Notes: generated by a model not told the origin, from the letters alone. A stretch of 64,000 nt of DNA from Candidatus Rifleibacteriota bacterium (GCA_015232575.1 JADFZL010000016.1:62001-126000); one strand, 5' to 3'. Positions 1-9,121 are shown, counted from the stretch's first letter. Translations and numbers: made by a program.

Positions 1-180
1 ATCGAAAACTTCTATCAGGCCTGCGGATTCTCAGGTCACGGGCTTATGTTGGCACCCGAAGTCTGCCACATTATGGCAGAACTTGTCACCACCGGAAAAA
101 CTTCAATTCCCATTGATGATCTGCATATCAGAAGATTCAGAGGACAAACCAGCTTCCATCGCGAAAAATCTGTTGTCTGA
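1..180 (+). CDS. FAD-dependent oxidoreductase (DAO family), C-terminal fragment
   Basis: Only the last 59 residues are in the window; the gene starts upstream. Frame 1 reads NFYQACGFSGHGLMLAPEVC followed by an IDDLHIRRF-type ending and TGA at 178-180. The G-F-S-G-H-G-L segment followed by a P-x-x-x helix is the usual C-terminal FAD-binding end of D-amino-acid oxidase/sarcosine oxidase/glycine oxidase-like flavoproteins. Substrate cannot be told from this fragment. About 87 bases separate it from the next gene, so it may or may not share a transcript with the envelope block. The family call is from recognition of the C-terminal motif, not from a search. Confidence 0.75.
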   Translation: MENFYQACGFSGHGLMLAPEVCHIMAELVTTGKTSIPIDDLHIRRFRGQTSFHREKSVV

Positions 181-267
181 TATTTTGAATATTGCATACT
201 TATCAGTGTTAAATCGAGCAATGTTACTGCCTCTCCAGCTTTCAGCGTGGGAGAGGCGGTGTTATTT

Positions 268-1338
268 ATGTACTTAATGAATACAATAGTTTTACCTTTT
301 GTAATAGCTTTCGTCAGTGGTCTGCTTCTTTTTCCTGTTGTCAGAAAAACGGCAATCAGAATGGGAATAGTTGACAGACCGAATCGACGAAAGATTCATT
401 CTGTGCCAATTCCAAGAGTTGGCGGAATTGCAATATTTGTGGCATCAATTCTTGGAGCTTTGCCGTTTCTTGACAATGAAATAAAAGTGATTGGAATGCT
501 GGCTGCGGGAACATTCATATTCATAACCGGCCTTCTGGACGATGTTATGGATCTGAAACCCAATATTAAACTTGCCGGACAGATCGTTGCTGTCACGATT
601 CTGTTTTTTTTCAATGTAAGAATTGATTTTGTAACAGATTTTTTTGCAGGAGAAGGCCTCGTTGCACTTGGGTTATTCGCTTATCCGATTACAATTCTGT
701 GGGTTGTTGGAATAACAAATACGGTCAATCTCATTGACGGAGTCGATGGCCTTGCCGGAGGTGTTGTACTAATTGCTCTTTCGACGCTGCTGGCGGTAAG
801 AATGATTGAACCACAGACCCAGGAACCACTTCTGATGAAAAATGTTCTGATAATGACAACCTCTCTTATGGGTTCACTGGCTGTCTTTCTAAGATTTAAT
901 ATGTTTCCGGCAAAGATTTTCATGGGAGATGCAGGGGCATACTATCTTGGTTTCATGATAGCCAGCCTTTCCATTGCCGGAGCGGCTAAGGGCTCAATTT
1001 TACTTCCTCTTGTTGTACCATTAATTGCGCTTGGTCTTCCGGTTCTTGATGTTATTTTTGCAATTGCAAGACGCATAATAAATCATGTTCCGATTTTTCA
1101 GGCAGACAAAGAACATCTTCATCACCGTCTTTTAAATATTGGTTTTTCGCAGAAGGAAACAACTAAATTTTTCTGGATGGTTTCAATCTGTTTCGGATTG
1201 CTTGCAATTCTGTCTTCAGGGCTTGCCCATAAGGGTGTTGCGACCACTGTAACAGTTCTTCTTGTCATTATGGCGTCTGTTGCAACACGTTTTTTTCTGA
1301 AAAGATATCATGCTGAACGAAAATCTTCGAATTTCTGA
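268..1338 (+). CDS. wecA: WecA/TagO-type undecaprenyl-phosphate sugar-1-phosphate transferase
   Basis: This is a polytopic inner-membrane enzyme of the MraY/WecA family, which loads a HexNAc-1-phosphate onto undecaprenyl phosphate to start a surface polysaccharide. With the start at ATG 268 it has 356 residues. The catalytic motifs are all visible: LLDDVMDLKP near residue 88, NLIDGVDGLAGG near 154, FMGDAGAYYLG near 218 and the WecA-group HLHHRL near 282. About ten hydrophobic segments are spread along the chain. An upstream in-frame GTG at 247 exists, but the purine-rich GGGAGAGG at 249-256 lies correctly before ATG 268. The 3' end overlaps holB by 29 bases. The HLHHRL motif separates it from MraY; the exact sugar is unknown. 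The wecC gene in the same block is consistent with an ECA-like or O-antigen role (inference). Confidence 0.85.
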   Translation: MYLMNTIVLPFVIAFVSGLLLFPVVRKTAIRMGIVDRPNRRKIHSVPIPRVGGIAIFVASILGALPFLDNEIKVIGMLAAGTFIFITGLLDDVMDLKPNIKLAGQIVAVTILFFFNVRIDFVTDFFAGEGLVALGLFAYPITILWVVGITNTVNLIDGVDGLAGGVVLIALSTLLAVRMIEPQTQEPLLMKNVLIMTTSLMGSLAVFLRFNMFPAKIFMGDAGAYYLGFMIASLSIAGAAKGSILLPLVVPLIALGLPVLDVIFAIARRIINHVPIFQADKEHLHHRLLNIGFSQKETTKFFWMVSICFGLLAILSSGLAHKGVATTVTVLLVIMASVATRFFLKRYHAERKSSNF

Positions 1339-2620
1339 ATCGCTGCTGCAAGTTTCTGTAGTAAGTCGAATAAAAAATCAGCTCTTAAATGGGCGGATCC
1401 CTCAGACATACCTTTTTTCCGGGCCGGAATCCACCGGAAGAAAAACCATGGCAAGAGCTCTTGCTGCAACTCTTCTGTGCAGAAAGAATGAATCTTTTTC
1501 CGAAGGATTTGATGCGTGCAGAGAATGTGAATCATGCAGAGCTGTGGCATCTGATTGTCATCCAGATCTTAATTTTATCTATCCCATGGGTAACGACATC
1601 AAAGTCAGCCAGATAAGAGCAATGCAAAAGTCTGCAGAACTGAAGCCACTCTATGGAAAATGGCGCTTCATTGTGATATGCCAGGCAGACTCGTTGAATG
1701 AATCTTCCGGAAACTGCATATTGAAAATTCTTGAGGAATCACCGCCGAGTCTTATTTTCGTTCTGATTGCTGCAAATGAAAAAAAAATTCTTCCAACAAT
1801 TCTCAGCAGAAGCGAGCATATTGTGTTCAGAAGTCCATCTCATAAAGATGTCCGAGAGTATATTGTTAAAAGGTATAATATAAATTCTGATATCACAGCA
1901 AGATATTACGCGCAGAGCCTCGGAAAGCCCGGAAAAACAATAGAGTGGCTGACCGATTTGCAGGGTGTTTCTGAAAGATCCTCATTGGCGCTTCCTGAAG
2001 CACAGACGGCTTATATTGATCAGCTGGCAAACATATCCGGACATTTTTCAAAGATTTTCTCTTCTGCTAACTCTCTTGATGGACTTACGAAGATTTTCAA
2101 TAACAGTGATTTGCTTGAAACTTCTGCTCTTGCAAATGCCAGAAGGGAATTCTGTCTTGGAATTATTGCAGCGCCACTTTTACCAGCGTCCTTTCCACTT
2201 CTTTTTTCGAGATTGATGCTGGAAACTCTTGATCAGGTTAAAAGTGAAGTAAAAAAAGAAGTTGAAAAATTTTTTAAATCGCAGAAGGAAAATTATTCGT
2301 CGGGAATTTTGAAAGAGCTCGAAGATGGCGCTGGATACTCAGTGACAGAGATTGCTTATTCTCAGATAGACTCTTTTTTATTGTCTCTTTCTGCGATTCT
2401 TGCAGACATGCTTTATTCTGCTCATTCCACAGATGAAGAAATTCTATTGAACATTGATGAAAAAGAGTTTATTATTAACTCCCTGAAATTTCACGGATTG
2501 CCCCGGGTTGAGGCAAAGCTTCGGACAATCAGTCTTATGAGAAATTATTTGAGACGCTATGTAAATCCCGGGTTGATACTTGAGAATATTTTGTCCGATT
2601 TTGGAGGAAGATTGCTGTGA
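1310..2620 (+). CDS. holB: DNA polymerase III subunit delta'
   Basis: Clamp-loader subunit of the replicative polymerase. The AAA+ fold of the DnaX/HolB group is visible: a P-loop-like GPESTGRKT at residues 38-46, a four-cysteine zinc module (C57, C70, C73, C76), and the KILEESPPS and TILSR segments that follow sensor-1-type sequence. The P-loop reads G-R-K-T rather than G-K-T, in keeping with delta' subunits that do not hydrolyse ATP. At 436 residues it is longer than the usual 320-340; the extra length is in the C-terminal half and is rich in charged helical sequence. The start lies inside the preceding gene. The stop overlaps the GTG of the next gene (GTGA), a holB-ricT arrangement also known from Bacillus. 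Confidence 0.85.
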   Translation: MLNENLRISESLLQVSVVSRIKNQLLNGRIPQTYLFSGPESTGRKTMARALAATLLCRKNESFSEGFDACRECESCRAVASDCHPDLNFIYPMGNDIKVSQIRAMQKSAELKPLYGKWRFIVICQADSLNESSGNCILKILEESPPSLIFVLIAANEKKILPTILSRSEHIVFRSPSHKDVREYIVKRYNINSDITARYYAQSLGKPGKTIEWLTDLQGVSERSSLALPEAQTAYIDQLANISGHFSKIFSSANSLDGLTKIFNNSDLLETSALANARREFCLGIIAAPLLPASFPLLFSRLMLETLDQVKSEVKKEVEKFFKSQKENYSSGILKELEDGAGYSVTEIAYSQIDSFLLSLSAILADMLYSAHSTDEEILLNIDEKEFIINSLKFHGLPRVEAKLRTISLMRNYLRRYVNPGLILENILSDFGGRLL

Positions 2621-3624
2621 TCAGATACGTCTCATTAAGAGTAAGAAAACTGCCTCTGGTTCACTGGTTCGCCGAACCCAGGCTGATACTTGAACCTGAG
2701 CAGAAAGTGCTCATACAGACTACAAATGGACTTGAAGTGGCAACAGTCCTTCGAATGCTTCCTGAGGGAAGAACAGTAAATATTACCGGAATGCCATTCA
2801 TTAAAGAAATTATCAGAGCTCTTACTCCGAAAGATAAGGAAATGCTTCTGGAAATTTCTGACAGAGAAAAAGATGCTTTTAAACGTTCAAAACTTCTTGT
2901 CGAAAAGCACAAACTTCCAATGAAGCTTTTGAAATCGGAATATCTGTTCGATTATTCCAGACTTATTTTGTATTACAAAGCAGATCGCAAAGTCGATTTC
3001 CGGGAACTTCTGAAGAGCCTTGCCGCTGCTTTTAGAACAAGAATTGAACTTCGACAGATTGGTGTGCGCGATGAAACAAAGCTGCTCGGTGGTATCGGCT
3101 GCTGTGGAAAAACTGTGTGTTGTGCGCAGTTCCTTCATTCATTTCATCCTGTTTCCACCAAAATGGCAAAAGATCAGAACCTCGGACTTAATCCGACAAA
3201 GCTTTCTGGAATGTGTTCTAGGCTCTTGTGTTGCCTTTCTTATGAACATGCTCACTATCTTTCTTTTCATGGAAAATGTCCTAAATTAGGATCAGTGATA
3301 TTGATTGGTGAAGAAATTGGCTGGGTAAATGATATAAACTACATCTCAGAAAAAATGGCAATAGCTCTTCCCGACAGAAGAAAAATTCATCAGCCATTAG
3401 GCCTGATCAAAGTTTCGAAAGATCCTAATACTGGAAGAAATCTCTGGTGGGTTAATGACCCGAATAAAAAACCACCCGAAATTCAGTATATCATGAAGAA
3501 AACTTACGAATTTGAAAGCGACAGATCTCATAATGATAATGTTCCAAAAATTGTTCAACAGGAACAGATGGCTCCAGAACTAGATGAGACACCAACGGAA
3601 CCAACTGAAAGTGAAGAATTTTGA
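2617..3624 (+). CDS. ricT: PSP1-domain protein (RicT/YaaT-like)
   Basis: 335 residues with the PSP1 C-terminal domain and the cysteine pairs that define the YaaT/RicT family: GGIGCCGKTVCC and, about 40 residues later, GMCSRLLCCLSYE. In Bacillus subtilis RicT works with RicA and RicF in an iron-sulfur-containing complex that affects RNase Y-dependent mRNA processing; whether this homologue does so is unknown, and no ricA or ricF is in the window. It starts with GTG 2617, overlapping the holB stop by four bases, so it is probably translationally coupled. The last 50 residues are acidic, Pro/Thr/Glu-rich and look unstructured. The symbol is given by family only. Confidence 0.8.
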   Translation: MIRYVSLRVRKLPLVHWFAEPRLILEPEQKVLIQTTNGLEVATVLRMLPEGRTVNITGMPFIKEIIRALTPKDKEMLLEISDREKDAFKRSKLLVEKHKLPMKLLKSEYLFDYSRLILYYKADRKVDFRELLKSLAAAFRTRIELRQIGVRDETKLLGGIGCCGKTVCCAQFLHSFHPVSTKMAKDQNLGLNPTKLSGMCSRLLCCLSYEHAHYLSFHGKCPKLGSVILIGEEIGWVNDINYISEKMAIALPDRRKIHQPLGLIKVSKDPNTGRNLWWVNDPNKKPPEIQYIMKKTYEFESDRSHNDNVPKIVQQEQMAPELDETPTEPTESEEF

Positions 3625-3671
3625 TTGAGGGCTTTTTTTTTCTTCAATTTCAAGTTAAAATACAACCAGCC

Positions 3672-3719
3672 ATTCGAACAAGTTTGAATGCCGGGGGGCG
3701 CGTGTCCCCCTCTAAAAAA
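3672..3719. repeat. Dispersed palindromic intergenic element, copy 1
   Basis: Between ricT and lpxI lie two adjacent hairpins: ATTCGAAC-aa-GTTTGAAT, then a GGGGGCGCGTGTCCCCC stem followed by a run of A. The same two-hairpin design with nearly the same sequence recurs at 39844-39896 before the pseudopilin gene. The G-rich stem could terminate or pause transcription, but the run after it is A on the plus strand, so it is better read as a REP-like element or as a terminator facing the minus strand. Its presence argues against an upstream ATG (3688) as the lpxI start. Confidence 0.6.
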
Positions 3720-3738
3720 AATATCAGCGAGGAATGAT

Positions 3739-4539
3739 GTGACACAGATCGGGTTAATAGCCGGAAGCGGAAGGTTTCCACTTTATTTTGCAGAATACGC
3801 ACGGAAAAGCGGCAACCGTGTTGTGGCTGTTGCTGTTCGCGAAGAAACTTCATCGCAACTTGAATCTCTTGTTGATGAAATTCACTGGTTTCATGTTGGT
3901 GAATTGCAGGGAATGATTGATACATTTCTTAAGAGGCAAATTGATAAGATTGTCATGGCCGGAAAAATTACAAAAACAAGAATGTTCAATCATCTGAAGC
4001 CTGACGAGCGCTTGACAAAAGTTCTTTTGAAAACTCCCGTAAGAAACGATGATGCGCTTCTCAAGGCGCTTGCCGGGGAATTCATTTCAGAAGGAATTCA
4101 TGTTTGTGACTCAACAACATTCCTGTCCTCGCTGCTTCCAACTAAAGGTACTATTACTACCAGGTCTCCCAGCGAAGAAGAGTGGCGCGATATAAAATAT
4201 GGCCATGAAATTGCAAAACAAATAGCTGGAATGGATATTGGGCAGACTGTTGTTGTAAAAAACTGTGCCATACTCGCTGTTGAAGCCATTGAAGGTACAG
4301 ACGAAGCAATCCTCAGGGGCGGTAAACTTGGAAATGGGCAGGTTACCGTTGTAAAAGTTGCGCGTCCGCAGCAGGATATGAGATTTGATCTGCCGGTTAT
4401 AGGTCTTGATACAATTGATACGCTTGTTCGTGCCAAGGCAAGATGCCTTGCAATAGAAGAACATAAAACCCTGCTTCTTGACAGAGAAGAAGTTATTTCA
4501 CGAGCTGACAGTAATGGGCTTTCAATAGTAGTAATCTGA
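3739..4539 (+). CDS. lpxI: UDP-2,3-diacylglucosamine pyrophosphatase LpxI (DUF1009)
   Basis: LpxI hydrolyses UDP-2,3-diacylglucosamine to lipid X in lipid A synthesis, replacing LpxH in many bacteria. The protein has the family start IGLIAGSGRFPLYFAEYAR and the VMAGKITK segment near residue 78. Its C-terminal domain contains QTVVVKNCAILAVEAIEGTD and DLPVIGLDTI, both characteristic of DUF1009. Starting at GTG 3739 gives 266 residues, close to family size, and places GAGGAA at 3729-3734 just upstream. The open frame extends to ATG 3688, but that stretch lies in a repeated hairpin element. It stands upstream of a Gfo/Idh gene and lpxB, the usual LpxI neighbourhood. Confidence 0.9.
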   Translation: MTQIGLIAGSGRFPLYFAEYARKSGNRVVAVAVREETSSQLESLVDEIHWFHVGELQGMIDTFLKRQIDKIVMAGKITKTRMFNHLKPDERLTKVLLKTPVRNDDALLKALAGEFISEGIHVCDSTTFLSSLLPTKGTITTRSPSEEEWRDIKYGHEIAKQIAGMDIGQTVVVKNCAILAVEAIEGTDEAILRGGKLGNGQVTVVKVARPQQDMRFDLPVIGLDTIDTLVRAKARCLAIEEHKTLLLDREEVISRADSNGLSIVVI

Positions 4540-4558
4540 AATTTCCGGAGAAGAGAAA

Positions 4559-5497
4559 ATGAATAACGATAGTTTGAGAATTGCTGTAATTGGAACGGGG
4601 CACCTCGGGAAACATCATGTCAGAATTCTTTCTGAGATGAAGGAATGTAAACTTGTTGCCATTGCTGACAAGCGTGAAGAAATTGGCCGTCCCATGGCTG
4701 AAAATTTCAAAGTTGACTACGTAAGTGATTTCAAGGAACTTGAGGGAAAAGTCGATGCAGTAACGATTGTTGTTCCGACTTCAATTCATTACGAAGTTGC
4801 AAGATTTTTCCTCGAAAGAAATGTTCATGCTTTTATCGAAAAACCAATTACAAAAACTCTTCTGGAAGCCGGCGAGATACTTAAACTGGCAAGAGAGAAG
4901 CAGCTGACCCTTCAGGTTGGACACGTTGAGCGTTTTAACTCAGCTATCATCAAACTTCAGTCTCTTGTTGATAATCCAAGGTTTATTGAATGCCAGCGAA
5001 TGGGGCCATTTTCCAAGAGAATTTCCGATGTCGGAGTTGTACTAGATCTCATGATTCACGATATTGACATAGTTCTTTCACTCGTTAAATCAAAGATTGC
5101 AAGAGTCGATGCTGTTGGAATTCCGGTTCTTACAGATAATGAAGATATTGCAAATGCTCACATTGTTTTTGAAAATGGCTGTATTGCAAATCTTACAGCT
5201 TCCAGAATCAGTGATGAAGTCATTAGAAAACTTCGTATTTTTGAAAATGACAAATACTGTTCCCTTGATTATGTCAATCAGGCGATTACGATGAGAAAGA
5301 AATCCGAAACTGAAGAGCGCATTTCAAAGGTAGAACTTGAAGTTCAGAAAGCTGAACCGCTCCGCCTTGAACTTGAACATTTTATAAGCTGTGTTCATGA
5401 AAAAAAGAAACCGCTTGTTACCATTGAAGACGGAAAAAATGCACTTGAAGTTGCTCTTGACGTTCTGAATGCAATCAAGTCAGGCTCAAAAGCTTAG
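4559..5497 (+). CDS. Gfo/Idh/MocA-family NAD-dependent dehydrogenase of the lipid A cluster
   Basis: 312 residues. An N-terminal Rossmann fold carries VIGTGHLGKHHVRIL, then the family motif EKPITKT near residue 92 in place of EKP(L/M), and a GHVERFN segment near 120. The C-terminal half supplies HDIDIVLSLV, containing the catalytic-site histidine and aspartate region. Its place between lpxI and lpxB matches a recurring arrangement in diderms. One characterised member, GnnA of Acidithiobacillus, oxidises UDP-GlcNAc so that GnnB can add a 3-amino group for amide-linked lipid A. No gnnB aminotransferase is seen in this window, so that role is only a hypothesis. GAGAAGAGAAAATG supplies a good ribosome site before ATG 4559. 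Confidence 0.8.
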   Translation: MNNDSLRIAVIGTGHLGKHHVRILSEMKECKLVAIADKREEIGRPMAENFKVDYVSDFKELEGKVDAVTIVVPTSIHYEVARFFLERNVHAFIEKPITKTLLEAGEILKLAREKQLTLQVGHVERFNSAIIKLQSLVDNPRFIECQRMGPFSKRISDVGVVLDLMIHDIDIVLSLVKSKIARVDAVGIPVLTDNEDIANAHIVFENGCIANLTASRISDEVIRKLRIFENDKYCSLDYVNQAITMRKKSETEERISKVELEVQKAEPLRLELEHFISCVHEKKKPLVTIEDGKNALEVALDVLNAIKSGSKA

Positions 5498-5503
5498 ATC
5501 AAC

Positions 5504-6094
5504 GTGCGAAATATTTTAAACAGGACAGGATCTTTCTTTTTCAGATACAGGGATATTTTGCCGGTTCCACTTGCTCTTTTGCTCGTTCTTAGAGCGAAAC
5601 CGCGGTCAATTTTTCTGTTTGCCGGACTTCCCCTGATTATTGCCGGAGAATGTCTCAGGGTCTGGGCTTTGCGCCATATCGGACCCACAACGAGAACACG
5701 CGAAATCTGTGCAGATTTAATTGTAACAAGCGGACCATACAGATTTTCCAGGAATCCGCTTTATCTGGCTAATCTCCTGAAAATTGCCGGAATTACAATT
5801 GCTGCCGGCGACGTCCTTTCCGGAATTCTGATAATGCTTTTCTATGCCCTCGAATTCGTATCACTTATCAGATTTGAAGAAGATTTTCTCGCTTCCAGAT
5901 TTCCAATACAGTTCAACCGGTACAAAAAGCTTGTACCTGTCTTTTTTCCGACCGGGAGATATCTTGAGGAAGTAAAAGAACCTCAATGGAGCATTAAAGA
6001 TGCCATTATCTCAGAGAGGAAAACTTTTATGTCAACAGGAATAATACTTTCAATCCTTGCGGCAAAATCTCTATTTAATAAAAGAAATGTCTGA
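5504..6094 (+). CDS. Isoprenylcysteine methyltransferase-like integral membrane protein
   Basis: 196 residues, mostly hydrophobic, with the ICMT/phospholipid-methyltransferase signature LIVTSGPYRFSRNPLYLANL around residues 70-90 and an RFEEDFLASRFP segment near 125, where a conserved E-E pair binds the methyl donor side. Bacterial members methylate lipids or small molecules at the membrane, but substrates are seldom known. The GTG start at 5504 is 7 bases after the Gfo/Idh stop, and the end overlaps lpxB by 8 bases. That placement implies a co-transcribed envelope role, perhaps in modifying a lipid A or polyprenyl intermediate (inference). Confidence 0.7.
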   Translation: MRNILNRTGSFFFRYRDILPVPLALLLVLRAKPRSIFLFAGLPLIIAGECLRVWALRHIGPTTRTREICADLIVTSGPYRFSRNPLYLANLLKIAGITIAAGDVLSGILIMLFYALEFVSLIRFEEDFLASRFPIQFNRYKKLVPVFFPTGRYLEEVKEPQWSIKDAIISERKTFMSTGIILSILAAKSLFNKRNV

Positions 6095-7247
6095 AAAAAA
6101 ACCATTCCGAATTTTTATGGCAGCAGGCGAGCAGAGCGGTGATCTGCATGGGTCGCTCATTCTTGCTGAGTTGAAAAAACTTGATCCGACAATTGTTGCT
6201 GAAGGAATTGGCGGACCCATGATGGAAAAACAGGGCTTCAAATGCCTTCACAGCATCGATGAACTCGGGGTAATCGGGTTTGTTGAAGTAGTCAGCAATC
6301 TCGGAAGACTGTTAAAAATATTTGGCGATGCAAAGAGACATTTCAGGGAAAACAAGCCTGATATGCTTATCCTGATAGACTACCCCGGATTCAACGTCAG
6401 GCTTGCACAGGCTGCAAAAGCCTGCGGAATAAAAGTCCTTTATTATATCTGTCCGCAGGTATGGGCATGGAATCCTGGCAGAACCGCGAAAATAGCTGAC
6501 ACAATCGATGAAGCAGTTGTCGTTTTTCAGTTCGAAGTAGATATCTGGAAAAAAACTGGTACAAAAGTCAACTGGTTTGGACATCCGCTTGTTGGAATTG
6601 TGGAAAGCCGTATTTCAGCCAGCCAACTTCGCGAAGAGCTTGAAATAACTGATGGCCCGCTGATTTCTCTCCTTCCAGGAAGCAGAAGTCAGGAAATATA
6701 TTACATTCTGCCATTGCTGCTTGATACGGCTGAAAAAATTCTTCTTAAAAAACCTCGTGCACGTTTCCTTCTGCCAATGGCTGCAAGCATTGATGAGTCT
6801 AAAATCAGACCACATCTGAGCGGGCGGTCGCTTCCGATAACTTTGATGCGCGATCAGACTTATGAATCCATTCTGGCATCTGATCTTGCTCTGGTTGCAT
6901 CCGGAACAGCAACCCTGGAAACCGCTCTTCTCGGAACTCCAATGATAATTGTATATCAGACAAATTTTCTTACCTCAATTTTGTCTAAATTCCTTATCCA
7001 GGCTCCGCATATTGGTCTGCCAAACGTAATTGCCGGTGAAAAAATAGTTCCAGAATATCTTCGCTGGCAGTTTCAGCCAGAGCCGCTCGCTGCTGAGGCC
7101 ATATCAATTCTAGAAAATGACGAAATGCAGAAAATTATGCGCGAAAAACTGTCGAAAGTACGTGAGAAACTGGGAGACCCCGGAGCTGCGGAGCGTGTCG
7201 CAAGACATATTCTGAATCAGCTTGAATCTGTTGAGAAGTCTTCATGA
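6087..7247 (+). CDS. lpxB: Lipid-A-disaccharide synthase LpxB
   Basis: GT19 glycosyltransferase that joins lipid X and UDP-diacylglucosamine into the lipid A disaccharide at the inner membrane. From ATG 6087 it has 386 residues. All family hallmarks are seen: FMAAGEQSGDLHGS at the N-terminus, LIDYPGFNVRLA, YYICPQVWAWNPGR, NWFGHPLV, LLPGSRSQEI, ASGTATLET, and IGLPNVIAGEKIVPE near the C-terminus. A TTG at 6057 could extend it by ten residues, but ATG 6087 fits the family better. It overlaps the methyltransferase by 8 bases and msbA by 4 (ATGA). A second, divergent lpxB-like gene lies 2.6 kb downstream; this copy has the intact motifs and is likely the true LpxB. Confidence 0.92.
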   Translation: MSEKKPFRIFMAAGEQSGDLHGSLILAELKKLDPTIVAEGIGGPMMEKQGFKCLHSIDELGVIGFVEVVSNLGRLLKIFGDAKRHFRENKPDMLILIDYPGFNVRLAQAAKACGIKVLYYICPQVWAWNPGRTAKIADTIDEAVVVFQFEVDIWKKTGTKVNWFGHPLVGIVESRISASQLREELEITDGPLISLLPGSRSQEIYYILPLLLDTAEKILLKKPRARFLLPMAASIDESKIRPHLSGRSLPITLMRDQTYESILASDLALVASGTATLETALLGTPMIIVYQTNFLTSILSKFLIQAPHIGLPNVIAGEKIVPEYLRWQFQPEPLAAEAISILENDEMQKIMREKLSKVREKLGDPGAAERVARHILNQLESVEKSS

Positions 7248-8977
7248 ATTCCCTTCTCAGGATTGCTGGATATTTTCGCAGTTATCGTACTCATTTTCTA
7301 TCAAGTATATTCCTGAATCTTATTGTTGCAATTTGTACAATCTATCCTGCCTGGATAATGAAGAGTGTTGTTAATGATGTTTTGATAAACCGCAACATCA
7401 AGATGCTTCACACAATTGCTCTTTCTCTTATCGTTATCATGGCGATCAAAGGAGTGGCAGCGTTCGGACAGTCTTATCTCATGATGCTCGCAGCACAGAG
7501 CATTCTCCGGGATATAAGAACTGCTGCTTTTGACAGGCTTCAGAGTCTTTCGCTGGCTTTCTTTGAAAAGCAGAAGACCGGGCAGATTATGAGCAGAATA
7601 ACCAATGACGTTCTGGTTCTGCAGAATCTGATTATTACGTTTACCGATACGATTGGTCATACCGTCGCTTTATGCGGCTTCTGCTGCTATATATTTTACC
7701 TGCACTGGAAGCTTGCTTTCATTTCAGTAATTATTGTTCCATTCATCGGTGCCATATTAAACAAGTTTTCCGGAAAAATGAAAAAAATTGGCGCAAGAAT
7801 GCAGAACAGAATCGGTGATATTTCAACCGTTCTGCAGGAATTTATTGTCGGAGTCAAAGCTGTAAAATCTTTCACCCTCGAAAATTATATCAGAGAACGT
7901 TTTGAACACGCCAATCAGGAAAATTTCAAAGAAAATATGCGTGGAAATAAAATAAATTCGCTTACCTCGCCGGTTATTGAATTTATTAATACTGTTGGAC
8001 TTTCAATTATTTTCTGGTATGGTGGATATGAAGTAATAAATAACAGACTCGATGCCGGACAACTGATCAGCTTTCTGACAGCACTTGTCGGACTTTTTAC
8101 TCCGATAAAAAATCTGTCACGTGTCAGCAATGTTGTTTCTCAATCAATAGGTGCCGGTGACAGAGTGTTTGAACTGCTTGACACTCCTGTTGAAATTCGG
8201 GAAAAAGATAATCCGATTGAATTAAATGAGTGCAAAGGTGCTGTTGAATTCGACAAAGTTATTTTTTCATACAGCAATGATGAAATTGTACTTAACGAAA
8301 TAAATCTGAAAGTTGCACCGGGTGAAATTATTGCCCTGGTTGGCCCTTCTGGAGCTGGAAAAAGCACCTTCGCAAATCTTATTCCGAGATTTTTTGATAT
8401 TAACTCAGGTGCAATAAAGGTTGATGGAATTGATATCCGTGACCTTTCCCTTAATTCCCTGAGAAAAAAAATTGGAATGGTTCACCAGGAGACACTTCTC
8501 TTTTCCGGAACAATAGCAGACAATATCAAACTTGGCAATCTTAATGCATCTGACAATGATGTAATTGCTGCAGCAAAGCTTTCTAATGCAGACGATTTTA
8601 TTCAGGCGCTCCCTCAGGGATATCAAACTGTGCTTGGCGAAAGAGGCGTTAACCTCTCAGGCGGGCAGGCACAGAGAATAGCTCTTGCGAGAGCCTTTCT
8701 TAAGAATCCAAGCATTCTCATTCTTGATGAAGCAACTTCAGCTCTTGATTCTGAAACAGAAAATCTTATAAAGGAATCTCTTGCAAAACTTATGCTTAAC
8801 AGAACAACCTTTATGATTGCACATAGACTTTCTACGGTTGTAAATGCACATAAAATTGTTGTGTTGAACCATGGAAAAATAGTAGAGTATGGTACGCATT
8901 CTGACCTGCTTATCAAGAAAGGACTGTATTCAAATCTTTATGATGCACAGTATGCTTCATTTGCGATTGCCCAATAA
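7244..8977 (+). CDS. msbA: MsbA-type lipid A/phospholipid ABC exporter
   Basis: 577-residue half-transporter with an N-terminal six-helix membrane domain (about 1-320) and a C-terminal ATPase domain. Walker A GPSGAGKST lies at about 367-375, the signature LSGGQAQRIALARA begins near 471, and Walker B LILDEATSALD and the H-loop AHRLS follow. MsbA homodimers flip core-lipid A across the inner membrane. The position immediately after lpxB (4-base overlap) supports that substrate rather than a drug or peptide exporter. About 145 bases of A+T-rich DNA follow before a small ORF, so a second promoter for the downstream acyltransferase group is possible. Confidence 0.88.
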   Translation: MNSLLRIAGYFRSYRTHFLSSIFLNLIVAICTIYPAWIMKSVVNDVLINRNIKMLHTIALSLIVIMAIKGVAAFGQSYLMMLAAQSILRDIRTAAFDRLQSLSLAFFEKQKTGQIMSRITNDVLVLQNLIITFTDTIGHTVALCGFCCYIFYLHWKLAFISVIIVPFIGAILNKFSGKMKKIGARMQNRIGDISTVLQEFIVGVKAVKSFTLENYIRERFEHANQENFKENMRGNKINSLTSPVIEFINTVGLSIIFWYGGYEVINNRLDAGQLISFLTALVGLFTPIKNLSRVSNVVSQSIGAGDRVFELLDTPVEIREKDNPIELNECKGAVEFDKVIFSYSNDEIVLNEINLKVAPGEIIALVGPSGAGKSTFANLIPRFFDINSGAIKVDGIDIRDLSLNSLRKKIGMVHQETLLFSGTIADNIKLGNLNASDNDVIAAAKLSNADDFIQALPQGYQTVLGERGVNLSGGQAQRIALARAFLKNPSILILDEATSALDSETENLIKESLAKLMLNRTTFMIAHRLSTVVNAHKIVVLNHGKIVEYGTHSDLLIKKGLYSNLYDAQYASFAIAQ

Positions 8978-9121
8978 AGCGTTTCACCGCGGGTTCTTTA
9001 ACTACTGAAGTTTTTGTAAAAGGGCTTAATGATGATTTTTGTGGGTAATTGCTGAATAAAATATTAAATTATTGGATTTCAGGTTGTTGTGTTGTAAAAT
9101 AGCAGAGAATATCAAAAATAT

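Noticed and set aside
3688..3738. Upstream ATG extension of lpxI
   Set aside because: The added 17 codons lie in the repeated hairpin element and do not match the LpxI family start; GTG 3739 does.
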